64,000 nt of DNA from NCBI RefSeq assembly GCF_014337215.1, contig NZ_CP060635.1, positions 137,501-201,500 of the forward strand, in the 5' to 3' direction. This stretch comes from Wansuia hejianensis (GTDB lineage Bacteria > Bacillota > Clostridia > Lachnospirales > Lachnospiraceae). The stretch's first letter is position 1. The number at the start of each line of letters is the position of its first letter. The notes beneath the pieces are model-generated. The model ran no database searches. It was not told the DNA's origin and saw nothing but the letters and a program-made list of their open reading frames with translations. Below, in pieces: positions 19,648 through 27,981 of the stretch. Both the position numbers and the translations under genes were made by a program.

Positions 19648-20742
19648 ATGAAAAATGTGATGCTGATATTCGGGACCAGGCCGGAGGCCATCAAAATGTG
19701 TCCACTTGTGAAAGAGTTAAAGAAAAGTGACAAGCTGAAGCCCGTGGTCTGCGTAACCGGGCAGCACAGGGAAATGCTGCATCAGGTTCTGGAAATTTTT
19801 GATGTAAAGCCTGATTTTGATCTGGATATCATGAAGCAGGGCCAGGATCTCTATGATATTACTTCTGATGTTCTGAAGGGGATGCGGGATATCCTGAAGA
19901 AGGTTTGCCCCGATGTGGTGCTGGTGCACGGGGACACCACAACGGCGGCTGCAGCGGCGATTGCGGCGTTTTACCAGCAGATCCCGGTGGGCCATGTGGA
20001 GGCCGGACTCCGCACGTATAACATCTATTCCCCCTATCCGGAAGAATTTAACCGGCAGGAGATCGGTTTGATTGCCAGATACCATTTTGCTCCCACGGAA
20101 ACTGCCCGTGATAATCTGCTGAGAGAGGGGAAGCGGGCGGAGGATATCTTTGTGACAGGCAATACGGGAATTGACGCCCTGCTCACGACCGTGAGAAAGG
20201 ATTATTCGCATCCGGTCCTGAGCTGGAGCAAGGACAGCCGGCTGATTGTCATAACCGCCCACCGGAGGGAGAACCTGGGGCGTCCCATGCATGAAATGTT
20301 TCGGGCTATCCGGAAAATTGTAGAGGAGTTTCCTGACGTTAAAGCGCTATATCCCATTCATCTGAATCCGCAGGTGCGGGGAATCGCCCGGGAGGAGCTG
20401 GAGGGCTGTGACAGAATCCGGCTGATCGAGCCTCTGGCGGTGAGTGATTTTCATAATTTCCTCAATGCCAGTTACCTGATTCTCACGGACAGCGGCGGCA
20501 TTCAGGAAGAGGCGCCGGCTCTGGGCAAGCCGGTTTTGGTGATGCGTGACACTACGGAGCGGCCGGAAGGCGTGGAAGCCGGTACCCTGAAGCTGGTGGG
20601 GACAGAGGAGGATGGGATCTATCACGCGTGCCGGCGGCTGCTGACGGATCCCGTATTCTATTCTGAGATGAGCCAGGCCAGGAATCCTTATGGGGACGGC
20701 AGGGCCAGCATTAAAATCCGCAGATTGCTGGAGAATATGTGA
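19648..20742 (+). CDS. wecB: UDP-N-acetylglucosamine 2-epimerase (non-hydrolysing)
   Basis: A 364-residue enzyme that interconverts UDP-GlcNAc and UDP-ManNAc in the cytosol. The family signature runs through the chain: MLIFGTRPEAIKMCPLV at the N-terminus, VHGDTTTAAAAAIAAFY, HVEAGLRTYNIYSPYPEEFN, VTGNTGIDAL, VITAHRRENLG and LTDSGGIQEEAPALGKPVL. It is full length. AGGAAACG precedes the ATG, 14 bases after the CotH gene. In this cluster it would provide UDP-ManNAc, or balance UDP-GlcNAc, for the glycosyltransferase. Confidence 0.95.
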   Translation: MKNVMLIFGTRPEAIKMCPLVKELKKSDKLKPVVCVTGQHREMLHQVLEIFDVKPDFDLDIMKQGQDLYDITSDVLKGMRDILKKVCPDVVLVHGDTTTAAAAAIAAFYQQIPVGHVEAGLRTYNIYSPYPEEFNRQEIGLIARYHFAPTETARDNLLREGKRAEDIFVTGNTGIDALLTTVRKDYSHPVLSWSKDSRLIVITAHRRENLGRPMHEMFRAIRKIVEEFPDVKALYPIHLNPQVRGIAREELEGCDRIRLIEPLAVSDFHNFLNASYLILTDSGGIQEEAPALGKPVLVMRDTTERPEGVEAGTLKLVGTEEDGIYHACRRLLTDPVFYSEMSQARNPYGDGRASIKIRRLLENM

Positions 20743-20746
20743 AGTG

Positions 20747-21916
20747 ATGAAGAGTAAGAAACGCTGTTGGCTGACAGGCCTCTCCCTGGCGGCTCTCTGT
20801 CTCATGGTGTTTGCTGCCGCGGACATCTGGTATCGGGCGGAAAAAAGGGCTGCCTGCCGGGAGAAGACGGAAACGGTGCAGAAGATTATGGATCGTGAAA
20901 AAGAATGGATACGGGAAAATCAGGGGGCCGGAGGAGAAATCTATATGAATCTGTCAGGCGGGGCCGGAGACGTGAATCCCTATTTTGCGTGCCAGGCAGC
21001 CATGGGGCTGCTGGCGGGACAGCCGTCGGCGGAGGATCTCAGCTGCGCGGCAGAGTATCTGTCCTGGCATGCGGAAAAGCTGGCGGAGTGTGAAGGGGTC
21101 GTAACGAATTACCGAAATGATGGAAACGGTCTGGAGCCAACCGGAGAGTTTGATTCCGTGGATTCTTATATCGCCGTATATCTGACGCTGCTGAGTGAAT
21201 ATGAGGAAAAGGGCGGCCGGCTTTCAGAGGCAGGGGACTGGCAGGAGGCGTTGGCAGTCTGCGCGGAAAAACTGGAAGAACTGAATCCCGGAGGCCTGAC
21301 TCAAGTATCGGAGAAAAACCAGGTGTCCTATCTGATGGATAACGCAGAGGTATGGGAGGGATGCCATAGAATACGGCTGCTGCTGGAGTCGGAGGATGTG
21401 GAGGTGGCGGGCTGGGCCGGGGCCGCGGAGACGGGCCGGCGTTATGGACTGTTGGAAGAGGGGATCTGGCAGTCCGTGAGCGGTAAATTATGGAATGCAG
21501 AGGAACAGAGGTTTGAAATCGGCCTGGATGGCAGGGGGAGGCCGCTGGATTTTACCGGCTGGCAGGAATTTTACCCGGATGCGATCGCGCAGGTCTATCC
21601 GTCTGCCTGCGGGATGATCTTGTCCAGGAAGCGGACGGTGGAGCTGTATGAGAAACTGTGCTCCCGGTATGAGTGGGAGAGCCTGGGGCTGGGGGGGACG
21701 TTTGACTGGCCGGTCCTGGCCTGTATCGCGGTGGAGCTGGGCGATGAAGAGCGTGCTGAAAGGTTTGTAAAGGCATATGAGGCGGCGTATGGGGAGAACA
21801 GGGAATACCCTCTTCATACGGCGGACGCCGGATGGACGGCGAGGGCCTGTGAAGCGCTGAAGGACAGTTATGAGGAAACTGCCGGAAGAGGGATTTTGGC
21901 AGATATTTTGAACTGA
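20747..21916 (+). CDS. Exported glycosidase-like protein, family uncertain
   Basis: The start is placed at ATG 20747 (MKSKKRCW), five bases after the epimerase stop; a GTG lies one codon upstream. The 389-residue product has an N-terminal membrane anchor (about 9-26) and a mostly helical extracellular domain. Repeated helix pairs and Trp/Gly-rich turns (LGLGGTFDWPVLACIAVELG, HTADAGWTARACEALKDSY) look like an (alpha/alpha)6 six-hairpin glycosidase fold. That would suit a polymer-trimming hydrolase, as in cellulose operons. I cannot name a catalytic pair, so the call is tentative. Confidence 0.5.
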   Translation: MKSKKRCWLTGLSLAALCLMVFAAADIWYRAEKRAACREKTETVQKIMDREKEWIRENQGAGGEIYMNLSGGAGDVNPYFACQAAMGLLAGQPSAEDLSCAAEYLSWHAEKLAECEGVVTNYRNDGNGLEPTGEFDSVDSYIAVYLTLLSEYEEKGGRLSEAGDWQEALAVCAEKLEELNPGGLTQVSEKNQVSYLMDNAEVWEGCHRIRLLLESEDVEVAGWAGAAETGRRYGLLEEGIWQSVSGKLWNAEEQRFEIGLDGRGRPLDFTGWQEFYPDAIAQVYPSACGMILSRKRTVELYEKLCSRYEWESLGLGGTFDWPVLACIAVELGDEERAERFVKAYEAAYGENREYPLHTADAGWTARACEALKDSYEETAGRGILADILN

Positions 21917-21929
21917 AGGGAAATGGAGG

Positions 21930-23573
21930 ATGAATGTGGACAGCAGAGAAGGCCGGTGGCTGAAGAGGGGTATCTGTATAGGGCTGATGATTGTGTTTTG
22001 CCTCTGCGTATTCATTCTGGCGGCGCAGAGGTACGGATTTCTCGGCGGCATGGCTCAGGCGGGCTCTGAAAGGAGAGAGATCCTGGAGGCCGCTGGCCCC
22101 GAATCTGAGTGGGCTTATATGGACGGAGGCGAAGAGCCTGGCGTGGGGAATGTCTGGACGACTGACCGGTATGATACTTCCCGATGGAAAGAAGGCAGGG
22201 GCGTCTTCGCGGCTCCGGAATCTGCCGGAGCAGGAGGCGCCGGCGTCGTACTGCAGGCGGAAACACCGGAACACGGCGAGGCGGGTACGTATTTTTTCAG
22301 AAAAGAGTTTGAGCTGGACGGTATTGATGAGATCCTGTCTATGGAAGGGCAGATCAGATACAGTGACGCGGTGATTGTGTATCTGAACGGTGAAATCATT
22401 TTTGCGGGCAATGTTCCTGCCGGAGGATATGAATCCAACCAGGAGACTGGGACCGCACAGGCATCAGAGGGAGTCCAGGAGAGCTATTTTCAGGTGACAG
22501 ACCTGTCTGCGCTGCGCGCGGGGAGAAATATACTGGCTGTTGAGGTGCATCAGGAGGATATGGAGCAGGATGACGCCTATTTCAGCTTCCAGGGCTTCAG
22601 GCTGTTGGGGATAGAGCTGGAAGAAGATGAGCCTGATATCCAGGGGCTTATGCTGGAGCAGGGAGAGAATGAAGAACAGATCTGCGTGAGCTGGATCACT
22701 GATTCAGACAGCTTTTATCAGGTGGAGTATATGACGAAATCTGATTATACAAGCTGGAACAAGGAATTTTCGGAGGTATCTTCCTCTGTGCTGATGGGCA
22801 GGAAGTATCTGCCAGAAAGTGGGAAATATCTGAACCATGCGGTCTTAAAGCGGCTCCAGGTCGGGACAGAATATTTGTACCGGGTGGTGCGCGTCGGAGG
22901 AGTCAGGGGCTGTGAACTCATGAGCTTCACGACGGCGGTCAATAACAAATATTCCTTTGGGCTGGTGGGAGGTTTTTCAGCGGAAGGCAGCCAGGCCTGG
23001 GAGCAGAGTGCTGAAGCATGGGAAGAACTGCTGGGAACCTGCGATTTTCTACTGTATCCTGGCGCAGGAACGGAAGCAGGGGAGAATCTGGCCTTCAGAC
23101 GGCCCTGGATCTTTAAAAAGATTCCGGTGGGAATCACAAAGAGCGCCGGGGAAGGGGGAACAGGGGACTATTCCTTTACTTATCAGGACAGCCTGTTCCT
23201 GATGCTGGATTCCGACAGCGGAGATATGGCCGCCCACCGTGCTTTCATAGAGAATGCGGCAGCCAATGCCCGGAGAAAATGGATATTTGCCGTGATGCGT
23301 CATGGAGCCGGAGAGCTGGAGGAGGGCCAGAGGCGTGAATATGAAGCGATGTTTGAGGAATCCGGAGTAGACGTGGTGATCTGCGGACAGTCCGGAGGGA
23401 CTATTGTCGGCGGGAACCTGGAAGAGGGTCCGGTTTATCTGGCCGCCGGCCGGGCGGACGGACCGGCGGCCGCGGAGGTTACTGTAGATGAGAGACAGAT
23501 ACGGATAAAAGTATATGAGCTTGCCAGCGGTGAGGAGCTGGAAAGCTACAGTGTTTCTTTTAATTCAAAATGA
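21930..23573 (+). CDS. Membrane-anchored metallophosphatase-fold protein, apparently inactive
   Basis: A 547-residue protein: N-terminal anchor (about 13-32), a galactose-binding-like beta-sandwich (about 75-228), a purple-acid-phosphatase-type fibronectin domain (about 237-336, with ICVSWITDSDSFYQVEYM) and a metallophosphoesterase-like domain (341-535). The metal-binding motifs are degraded: the first GDxH site reads LVGGFS (345-350), the GDxxD site LLYPGAG (374-380), the GNH site GITKSAG, and the last GHxH site ICGQSGGT (484-491). Only H458 in VMRHGAG persists. It is probably a binding protein rather than an enzyme. Its last 28 bases overlap the convergent crp gene. Confidence 0.65.
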   Translation: MNVDSREGRWLKRGICIGLMIVFCLCVFILAAQRYGFLGGMAQAGSERREILEAAGPESEWAYMDGGEEPGVGNVWTTDRYDTSRWKEGRGVFAAPESAGAGGAGVVLQAETPEHGEAGTYFFRKEFELDGIDEILSMEGQIRYSDAVIVYLNGEIIFAGNVPAGGYESNQETGTAQASEGVQESYFQVTDLSALRAGRNILAVEVHQEDMEQDDAYFSFQGFRLLGIELEEDEPDIQGLMLEQGENEEQICVSWITDSDSFYQVEYMTKSDYTSWNKEFSEVSSSVLMGRKYLPESGKYLNHAVLKRLQVGTEYLYRVVRVGGVRGCELMSFTTAVNNKYSFGLVGGFSAEGSQAWEQSAEAWEELLGTCDFLLYPGAGTEAGENLAFRRPWIFKKIPVGITKSAGEGGTGDYSFTYQDSLFLMLDSDSGDMAAHRAFIENAAANARRKWIFAVMRHGAGELEEGQRREYEAMFEESGVDVVICGQSGGTIVGGNLEEGPVYLAAGRADGPAAAEVTVDERQIRIKVYELASGEELESYSVSFNSK

Positions 23574-24208
23574 TTCCTGGAAAAAACAATCAATCCTTCC
23601 CGCTGCATTTTGCCCAGTTCGTTCGACAAAGCGCTGCGGTCCACGCTCAGATAGTCAGCAAGCTGCTGTCGGTTGAAGGGGATCTCAAATTCCTTCTTCC
23701 CGCAGCGGACGGCCTGGTAGCTGAGATAGGACAGGAGCCTTCCCCGGATAGATTTGGAGGAGGTGTGGAAGATGCGGCGGGAAAGGTTCAGATTTTTCCC
23801 GGCGGAGACAGTCAGAAGGTTCCTTATGAGCTTACTGTGATGGGCGCAGGTTTCCGAACAGGTTTTCAGAACCCGCCCTATATTTAAAAAGAGCACGTCC
23901 GCAGGTCCGGCGGCCAGCACGCTGACCATCAGGGGTTCCCCGGGGACACAGGCGTAGGTTTCGGCAAATACGGTTCCCGGCCCGGCTATATCGAGAATAC
24001 TCTTGTTTCCCCAGAAATCATCGTTTTCTATCTGAATATGTCCGGAAAGAACCAGACCCATGGACTGAACGGAATCACCGGCATGGTATATGACCATGCC
24101 TTTTTTGTATTGCCTTTGTTCAGCATTCAGGCAACGTAAGATCGATTTGACCTCATCCGGAGCGATTCCACGGAAAAGGACTGTTTTTGATAAAAAATTG
24201 TAATCCAT
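23546..24208 (-). CDS. Crp/Fnr-family transcriptional regulator
   Basis: A 220-residue regulator read from ATG 24208 (MDYNFLSK), which has GGAGAAC upstream; a longer frame exists but lacks a ribosome site. It has an N-terminal cyclic-nucleotide-type beta-barrel (about 10-120) and a C-terminal winged helix (about 150-215, FNRQQLADYLSVDRSALSNE). No Fnr-type N-terminal cysteine cluster is seen. It is divergent from ferredoxin-hcp, and a palindrome lies between them. By position it probably controls hcp in response to nitrosative or redox stress, like HcpR-type regulators, and itself. Confidence 0.87.
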   Translation of the reverse strand: MDYNFLSKTVLFRGIAPDEVKSILRCLNAEQRQYKKGMVIYHAGDSVQSMGLVLSGHIQIENDDFWGNKSILDIAGPGTVFAETYACVPGEPLMVSVLAAGPADVLFLNIGRVLKTCSETCAHHSKLIRNLLTVSAGKNLNLSRRIFHTSSKSIRGRLLSYLSYQAVRCGKKEFEIPFNRQQLADYLSVDRSALSNELGKMQREGLIVFSRNHFELKETL

Positions 24209-24220
24209 TTTGTTCTCCTC

Positions 24221-24234
24221 GTTGTTTAAACAAC
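24221..24234. promoter_or_regulatory. Probable operator of the Crp/Fnr regulator
   Basis: A perfect 14-base palindrome, GTTGTTTAAACAAC, lies between the divergent crp-like and ferredoxin-hcp genes, followed by another TTGTTGTAAA half-site-like stretch (24239-24248). Crp/Fnr proteins bind palindromes of this size, so it is a likely site for the adjacent regulator. The -35/-10 elements are not clear. Confidence 0.6.
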
Positions 24235-24300
24235 ATATTTGTTGTAAAAAGTGTATTATACTCAACTCATAAAGTCAAGGACAACTGGGAGGGAACAGAG

Positions 24301-24987
24301 ATGATCCGAAAAATTATTCAGATTGATGAGGAAAAATGCGACGGCTGCGGGCTGTGCGCAAAAGCCTGTGAGGAGGGGGCGATCGCCATTGTGGACGGAA
24401 AGGCAAAGCTGCTGCGGGATGATTACTGCGATGGCCTGGGCAATTGCCTGCCCGCTTGTCCGGCAGAAGCGATTACCTTTACGGTAAGAGAGGCGGCTGC
24501 GTATGAGGAAGCCGCCGTTCAGAAAAATATATCCAAAGGAAGTCCCGTAACAGATGCCCTGGCGGGCGGGGGAACAGCTAATGCTGTTCCGCAGGGTATG
24601 GGCCGCTCGTTGCTCCGTCAGTGGCCGGTTCAGATCAGGCTGGCGCCTGCCAGCGCCCCGTATTTTGAAGGGGCGGATCTGCTGATTGCGGCGGATTGCA
24701 CAGCCTATGCCTATGGGAGCTTCCATGAGGATTTTATCAGAGGCAGAGTAACCCTGATCGGCTGTCCGAAGCTGGATGCGGCAGACTACTCGGAAAAACT
24801 GACAGAGATCTTCAGGAGGAATTCCATCAACAGTATAACAGTGGCACGGATGGAGGTTCCCTGCTGCGGAGGTATAGAATATGCCGTGAAGCAGGCTGTG
24901 GAGAACAGCGGGAGGGAAATACCGACGGAGGTAAAGGTTATTACTACAGAAGGTGAATTCATTCATAGAAAAGAGGAGGAACTATAA
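24301..24987 (+). CDS. Ferredoxin-type 4Fe-4S protein, partner of Hcp
   Basis: Start set at ATG 24301 (MIRKIIQIDEEKCDGCG) with GGGAGGG upstream. The 228-residue protein has an N-terminal ferredoxin module with two Cys clusters, CDGCGLCAKACEEG (13-26) and CDGLGNCLPACPAE (about 43-56), the second with spacing Cx5C. The C-terminal half resembles the small protein fused or paired with Hcp in clostridia (LIGCPKLDAADY, VPCCGGIEYAVKQA). It would deliver electrons to Hcp. The gene ends one base before the hcp start. Confidence 0.87.
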   Translation: MIRKIIQIDEEKCDGCGLCAKACEEGAIAIVDGKAKLLRDDYCDGLGNCLPACPAEAITFTVREAAAYEEAAVQKNISKGSPVTDALAGGGTANAVPQGMGRSLLRQWPVQIRLAPASAPYFEGADLLIAADCTAYAYGSFHEDFIRGRVTLIGCPKLDAADYSEKLTEIFRRNSINSITVARMEVPCCGGIEYAVKQAVENSGREIPTEVKVITTEGEFIHRKEEEL

Positions 24988-24988
24988 G

Positions 24989-26587
24989 ATGGAGAGAAAT
25001 ATGTTTTGTTTTCAATGTGAACAGACAGCAGGCTGTACGGGCTGTACGGGAAGCGCAGGGGTGTGCGGGAAATCTGCCAATACAGCCAGGCTTCAGGATG
25101 AACTGACCGGAGCCCTGATCGGGCTGGCCAGGGCCTGCGGGAACAATCCGAGGACAGAAAAGACAGACCGCCTGGTGCTGGAAGGGCTTTTCAGCACAGT
25201 GACGAATGTGAATTTTAACGATGATACGCTCCGCCGGCTCATTGACCGTGTGAACTGCGAAAAGGAGCGGATTGCTCCCGGCTGTGCCAAATGTTGTACG
25301 AAATGCGGGAATGCGGATAATTACTGGCTGGAAGAGCTTTGGGATGCTGATCCGGATATCCGTTCCCTGAAGTCACTGATCCTGTTCGGCATCCGGGGAA
25401 TGGCTGCCTATGCCTACCACGCCATGGTGCTGGGGCGCACCAGTGAGGCGGTGAACAGCTTCTTCTATAAAGCGCTGGCGGTCCTGGGCGAGGATCTGGG
25501 AATGGAAGAATTAGTTCCGGTCGTTCTGGAGGTTGGAAAGGTGAATCTGGAATGCATGGAGCTTCTGGACAGCGCCAACACAGGGACGTTCGGTACGCCT
25601 GCTCCCGTCACGGTTCCGCTGACTGTGGAAAAGGGTCCGTTCATCGTGATTACAGGTCATGATCTGTATGACTTAAAGCTGCTGCTGGAACAGACAGAGG
25701 GAAAAGGAATTAATATCTATACCCATGGAGAAATGCTTCCGGCCCATGCTTACCCGGAATTGAAGAAGTATCCGCACCTGAAAGGGAATTATGGGACTGC
25801 CTGGCAGAACCAGCAGAAGGAATTTGCCGATCTGCCGGCTCCGGTTCTCTTCACCACCAACTGTCTGATGCCCGTGAAGGAAAGCTATGCCGACCGTGTC
25901 TTTACGACAGAGGTCGTTTCCTATCCGGGAATGGTTCACATCGGAGAAGACAAAGATTTTACACCGGTGATCCGAAAAGCCCTGGAACTGGGCGGATTCC
26001 CGGAAGATACAGAATTCACGGGGATCAACGGCGGGAAAACAGTGATGACCGGATTCGGCCATGGAACCGTTCTGAGCGTGGCCGGCCAGGTGGTGGCCGC
26101 GGTAAAGGAAGGGGCAATCCGCCACTTCTTCCTGGTAGGCGGCTGCGACGGAGCGCGTGCAGGCAGAAACTATTATACCGAGTTTGTGAAGCAGACGCCC
26201 GGTGATACGGTGATCCTGACGCTTGCCTGCGGAAAATACCGCTTTAATGACCTGGATCTGGGTACGGTAGGCGGGCTTCCCAGACTGATGGATATGGGGC
26301 AGTGTAATGACGCCTACAGCGCGGTCAAGGTAGCCGCAGCACTGGCTGAGGCCTTTGGATGCGGAATCAATGAGCTACCGCTGTCCATGATATTATCCTG
26401 GTATGAACAGAAAGCGGTCTGCATTTTGCTGACGCTGCTGCACCTGGGAATCAAGAATATACGCCTCGGGCCGACGATTCCGGCTTTCATTTCCCCGAAT
26501 GTGCTGGACTTTCTGGTTGAAAAATTCAGCATCGCGCCGGTCACTACCCCGGAGGAAGACTTAAAAGCGATTCTTGGAAATAAATAG
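24989..26587 (+). CDS. hcp: Hybrid cluster protein (hydroxylamine/NO reductase)
   Basis: The start is ATG 24989 (MERNMFCFQCEQ), preceded by GAGGAGGAACT. The 532-residue protein carries the N-terminal Fe-S cysteines CFQCEQTAGCTGC...VCGK, and downstream hybrid-cluster ligand regions such as GHDLYD, HGEMLPAHAYPEL, TTNCLMP, GGCDGARAGRNYY, TLACGKYRFN and WYEQKAVCILL. It reduces hydroxylamine and acts as an NO reductase under anaerobiosis. It forms an operon with the ferredoxin and is probably controlled by the divergent Crp/Fnr protein. Confidence 0.95.
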   Translation: MERNMFCFQCEQTAGCTGCTGSAGVCGKSANTARLQDELTGALIGLARACGNNPRTEKTDRLVLEGLFSTVTNVNFNDDTLRRLIDRVNCEKERIAPGCAKCCTKCGNADNYWLEELWDADPDIRSLKSLILFGIRGMAAYAYHAMVLGRTSEAVNSFFYKALAVLGEDLGMEELVPVVLEVGKVNLECMELLDSANTGTFGTPAPVTVPLTVEKGPFIVITGHDLYDLKLLLEQTEGKGINIYTHGEMLPAHAYPELKKYPHLKGNYGTAWQNQQKEFADLPAPVLFTTNCLMPVKESYADRVFTTEVVSYPGMVHIGEDKDFTPVIRKALELGGFPEDTEFTGINGGKTVMTGFGHGTVLSVAGQVVAAVKEGAIRHFFLVGGCDGARAGRNYYTEFVKQTPGDTVILTLACGKYRFNDLDLGTVGGLPRLMDMGQCNDAYSAVKVAAALAEAFGCGINELPLSMILSWYEQKAVCILLTLLHLGIKNIRLGPTIPAFISPNVLDFLVEKFSIAPVTTPEEDLKAILGNK

Positions 26588-26589
26588 AA

Positions 26590-26973
26590 TTATAGGGAGC
26601 AGTTCATTGACTCATGCTCCCTTTTTATTTCCTCAAAACACTGGAGCGGCGTCCAGGCCTGATTCGTGGGCGTCAGAACTGCCTTGTAGGGGAGTATGAC
26701 CTTATGATTCCGGAGCTGCCTCAGAATGCGGTCAAATTTATTTTCCGGCAGCCCAGCGAAGATCATCATGGGTGCGGGAAGAGGGGCTCCCGTGTAGGTT
26801 CCTGCGGAGCCATCTGCCTCAAAGCCGGGCAGTCCCGCCAGGGCGCCCAGAGGCTTGTTGTATTCGGAAGGTTCCACCTTTTTCAGACGCACATGGAACG
26901 GGAGAAGAGCCTGTCCGATTGCTGTTTTCATAGAACTGTCCTCCAACTGGAAGATCAGGATGATTTCTTTCAT
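26590..26973 (-). CDS. DUF3783 family protein
   Basis: A 127-residue protein matching DUF3783: a central MMIFAGLPENKFDRILRQLR followed by HKVILPYKAVLTPTNQAWTPLQCFEEI. The function is unknown; the alpha/beta makeup and size suggest a small cytosolic domain. It is convergent with hcp and its 3' end contains the hcp terminator. The ATG at 26973 has GAAAGGATACT upstream. Confidence 0.8.
   Translation of the reverse strand: MKEIILIFQLEDSSMKTAIGQALLPFHVRLKKVEPSEYNKPLGALAGLPGFEADGSAGTYTGAPLPAPMMIFAGLPENKFDRILRQLRNHKVILPYKAVLTPTNQAWTPLQCFEEIKREHESMNCSL
26594..26627. terminator. Terminator of the hcp operon inside the end of a convergent gene
   Basis: AGGGAGCA / TGCTCCCT pairs with a 13-base loop and is followed by TTTTTATT on the + strand, just after hcp. 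The hairpin overlaps the last codons of the convergent DUF3783 gene, so the same bases serve as coding sequence on one strand and terminator on the other. Confidence 0.8.
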
Positions 26974-27286
26974 GAGAGTATCCTTTCTGCCGTTATTTCC
27001 GGCGGTTAGCTAATTTTTCTGATGGAAAATGAAGTTGTGCATCGATGCCAGAGCCGGCCTCCTGAGGGCATCTGCGGGCCTTCTGGTTATATGGGGTATT
27101 TTGCCGGGCGCCGGGAACACCGGGAAGCCGTGACTAACTCATGATTGCATTATACAGTAATACAAATAGAAATACAAGATCACTGTTATGATACTGGGGT
27201 GTATGGGTGAGCCAGAAATTCTATTAAGAAAAATTTGAAAAACTCTTGCAAACATGGTCAAAATATGGTACTATAATTCCGTTGCT
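26974..27286 (+). other. Non-coding gap containing the tRNA-cluster promoter
   Basis: No gene is visible in this 313-base gap. Near its end, TTGCAA (27246-27251) and TACTAT (27268-27273, overlapping TATAAT at 27272-27277) are 17 bases apart and lie just ahead of tRNA-Glu, a good promoter for the tRNA cluster. Confidence 0.65.
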
Positions 27287-27358
27287 GGCTCCGTGGTCAA
27301 GCGGTTAAGACATCGCCCTTTCACGGCGGTAACACGGGTTCGATTCCCGTCGGAGTCA
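27287..27358 (+). tRNA. tRNA-Glu (TTC)
   Basis: Acceptor GGCTCCG pairs with CGGAGTC; the anticodon loop CTTTCAC carries TTC; the T-arm is GGGTTCGATTCCC; the discriminator is A. It is the first of five closely spaced tRNAs. Confidence 0.95.
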
Positions 27359-27384
27359 TAAGGAATCCGTACAGAGCAGAATCA

Positions 27385-27457
27385 GCCGATGTGGCTCAAT
27401 TGGCAGAGCAGCTGATTTGTAATCAGCAGGTTATCGGTTCGAGTCCGATCATCGGCT
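27385..27457 (+). tRNA. tRNA-Thr (TGT)
   Basis: Acceptor GCCGATG pairs with CATCGGC; the anticodon loop TTTGTAA carries TGT; the T-arm is CGGTTCGAGTCCG. CCA is not encoded. Confidence 0.95.
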
Positions 27458-27461
27458 CTTT

Positions 27462-27535
27462 GGACCTTTAGCTCAGTTGGTTAGAGCAACCGGCTCATAA
27501 CCGGTCGGTCCTGGGTTCGAGTCCCCGAAGGTCCA
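27462..27535 (+). tRNA. tRNA-Met (CAT), elongator type
   Basis: Acceptor GGACCTT pairs fully with AAGGTCC; the anticodon loop CTCATAA carries CAT. The first base pair is G-C, so it is not the initiator tRNA. A tRNA-Ile with a modified CAT anticodon cannot be excluded from sequence alone. It starts four bases after tRNA-Thr. Confidence 0.9.
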
Positions 27536-27565
27536 TTTTACAACTTCATATCTGTTAGATATTGC

Positions 27566-27639
27566 GGCCCGGTGGCTCAGCTGGTTAGAGCGCCGCCCTG
27601 TCACGGCGGAGGTCGTCGGTTCGAACCCGATCCGGGTCG
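27566..27639 (+). tRNA. tRNA-Asp (GTC)
   Basis: Acceptor GGCCCGG pairs with CCGGGTC; the anticodon loop CTGTCAC carries GTC; the T-arm is CGGTTCGAACCCG; the discriminator is G. Confidence 0.95.
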
Positions 27640-27651
27640 CTTTTTCTAAAA

Positions 27652-27724
27652 GGGGTCTTAGCTCAGCTGGGAGAGCATCTGCCTTACAAGCAGAGGGTCA
27701 CAGGTTCGAGCCCTGTAGGCCCCA
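27652..27724 (+). tRNA. tRNA-Val (TAC)
   Basis: Acceptor GGGGTCT pairs with AGGCCCC; the anticodon loop CTTACAA carries TAC; the T-arm is AGGTTCGAGCCCT; the discriminator is A. Last tRNA of the cluster, directly followed by a terminator. Confidence 0.95.
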
Positions 27725-27727
27725 TGG

Positions 27728-27768
27728 AATGACTGATTATTTCTATACAGGAAATCAGTCATTTTTTT
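27728..27768 (+). terminator. Terminator of the tRNA cluster
   Basis: AATGACTGATT / AATCAGTCATT form an 11-bp stem with a 14-base loop followed by a run of T. It ends the Glu-Thr-Met-Asp-Val transcript. Confidence 0.9.
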
Positions 27769-27981
27769 GTGTAAATTACACACTATACTAGATTTAGGCA
27801 GGGGTTTGCTTTTGATTGGGCGGTGAGGGGGACGTTTGGATACCCGCTGCTTTTCGTCCGGGCATCCGCCCGCCTCTATTTATTAAAAGTTGCAAATTGT
27901 GCGGGACTGGCCGTATGATAGGGATAGAAAATTGGGAAAATAAGTATTAAATTGTTTTGAATTGTTCAGGAGGATACTCAG

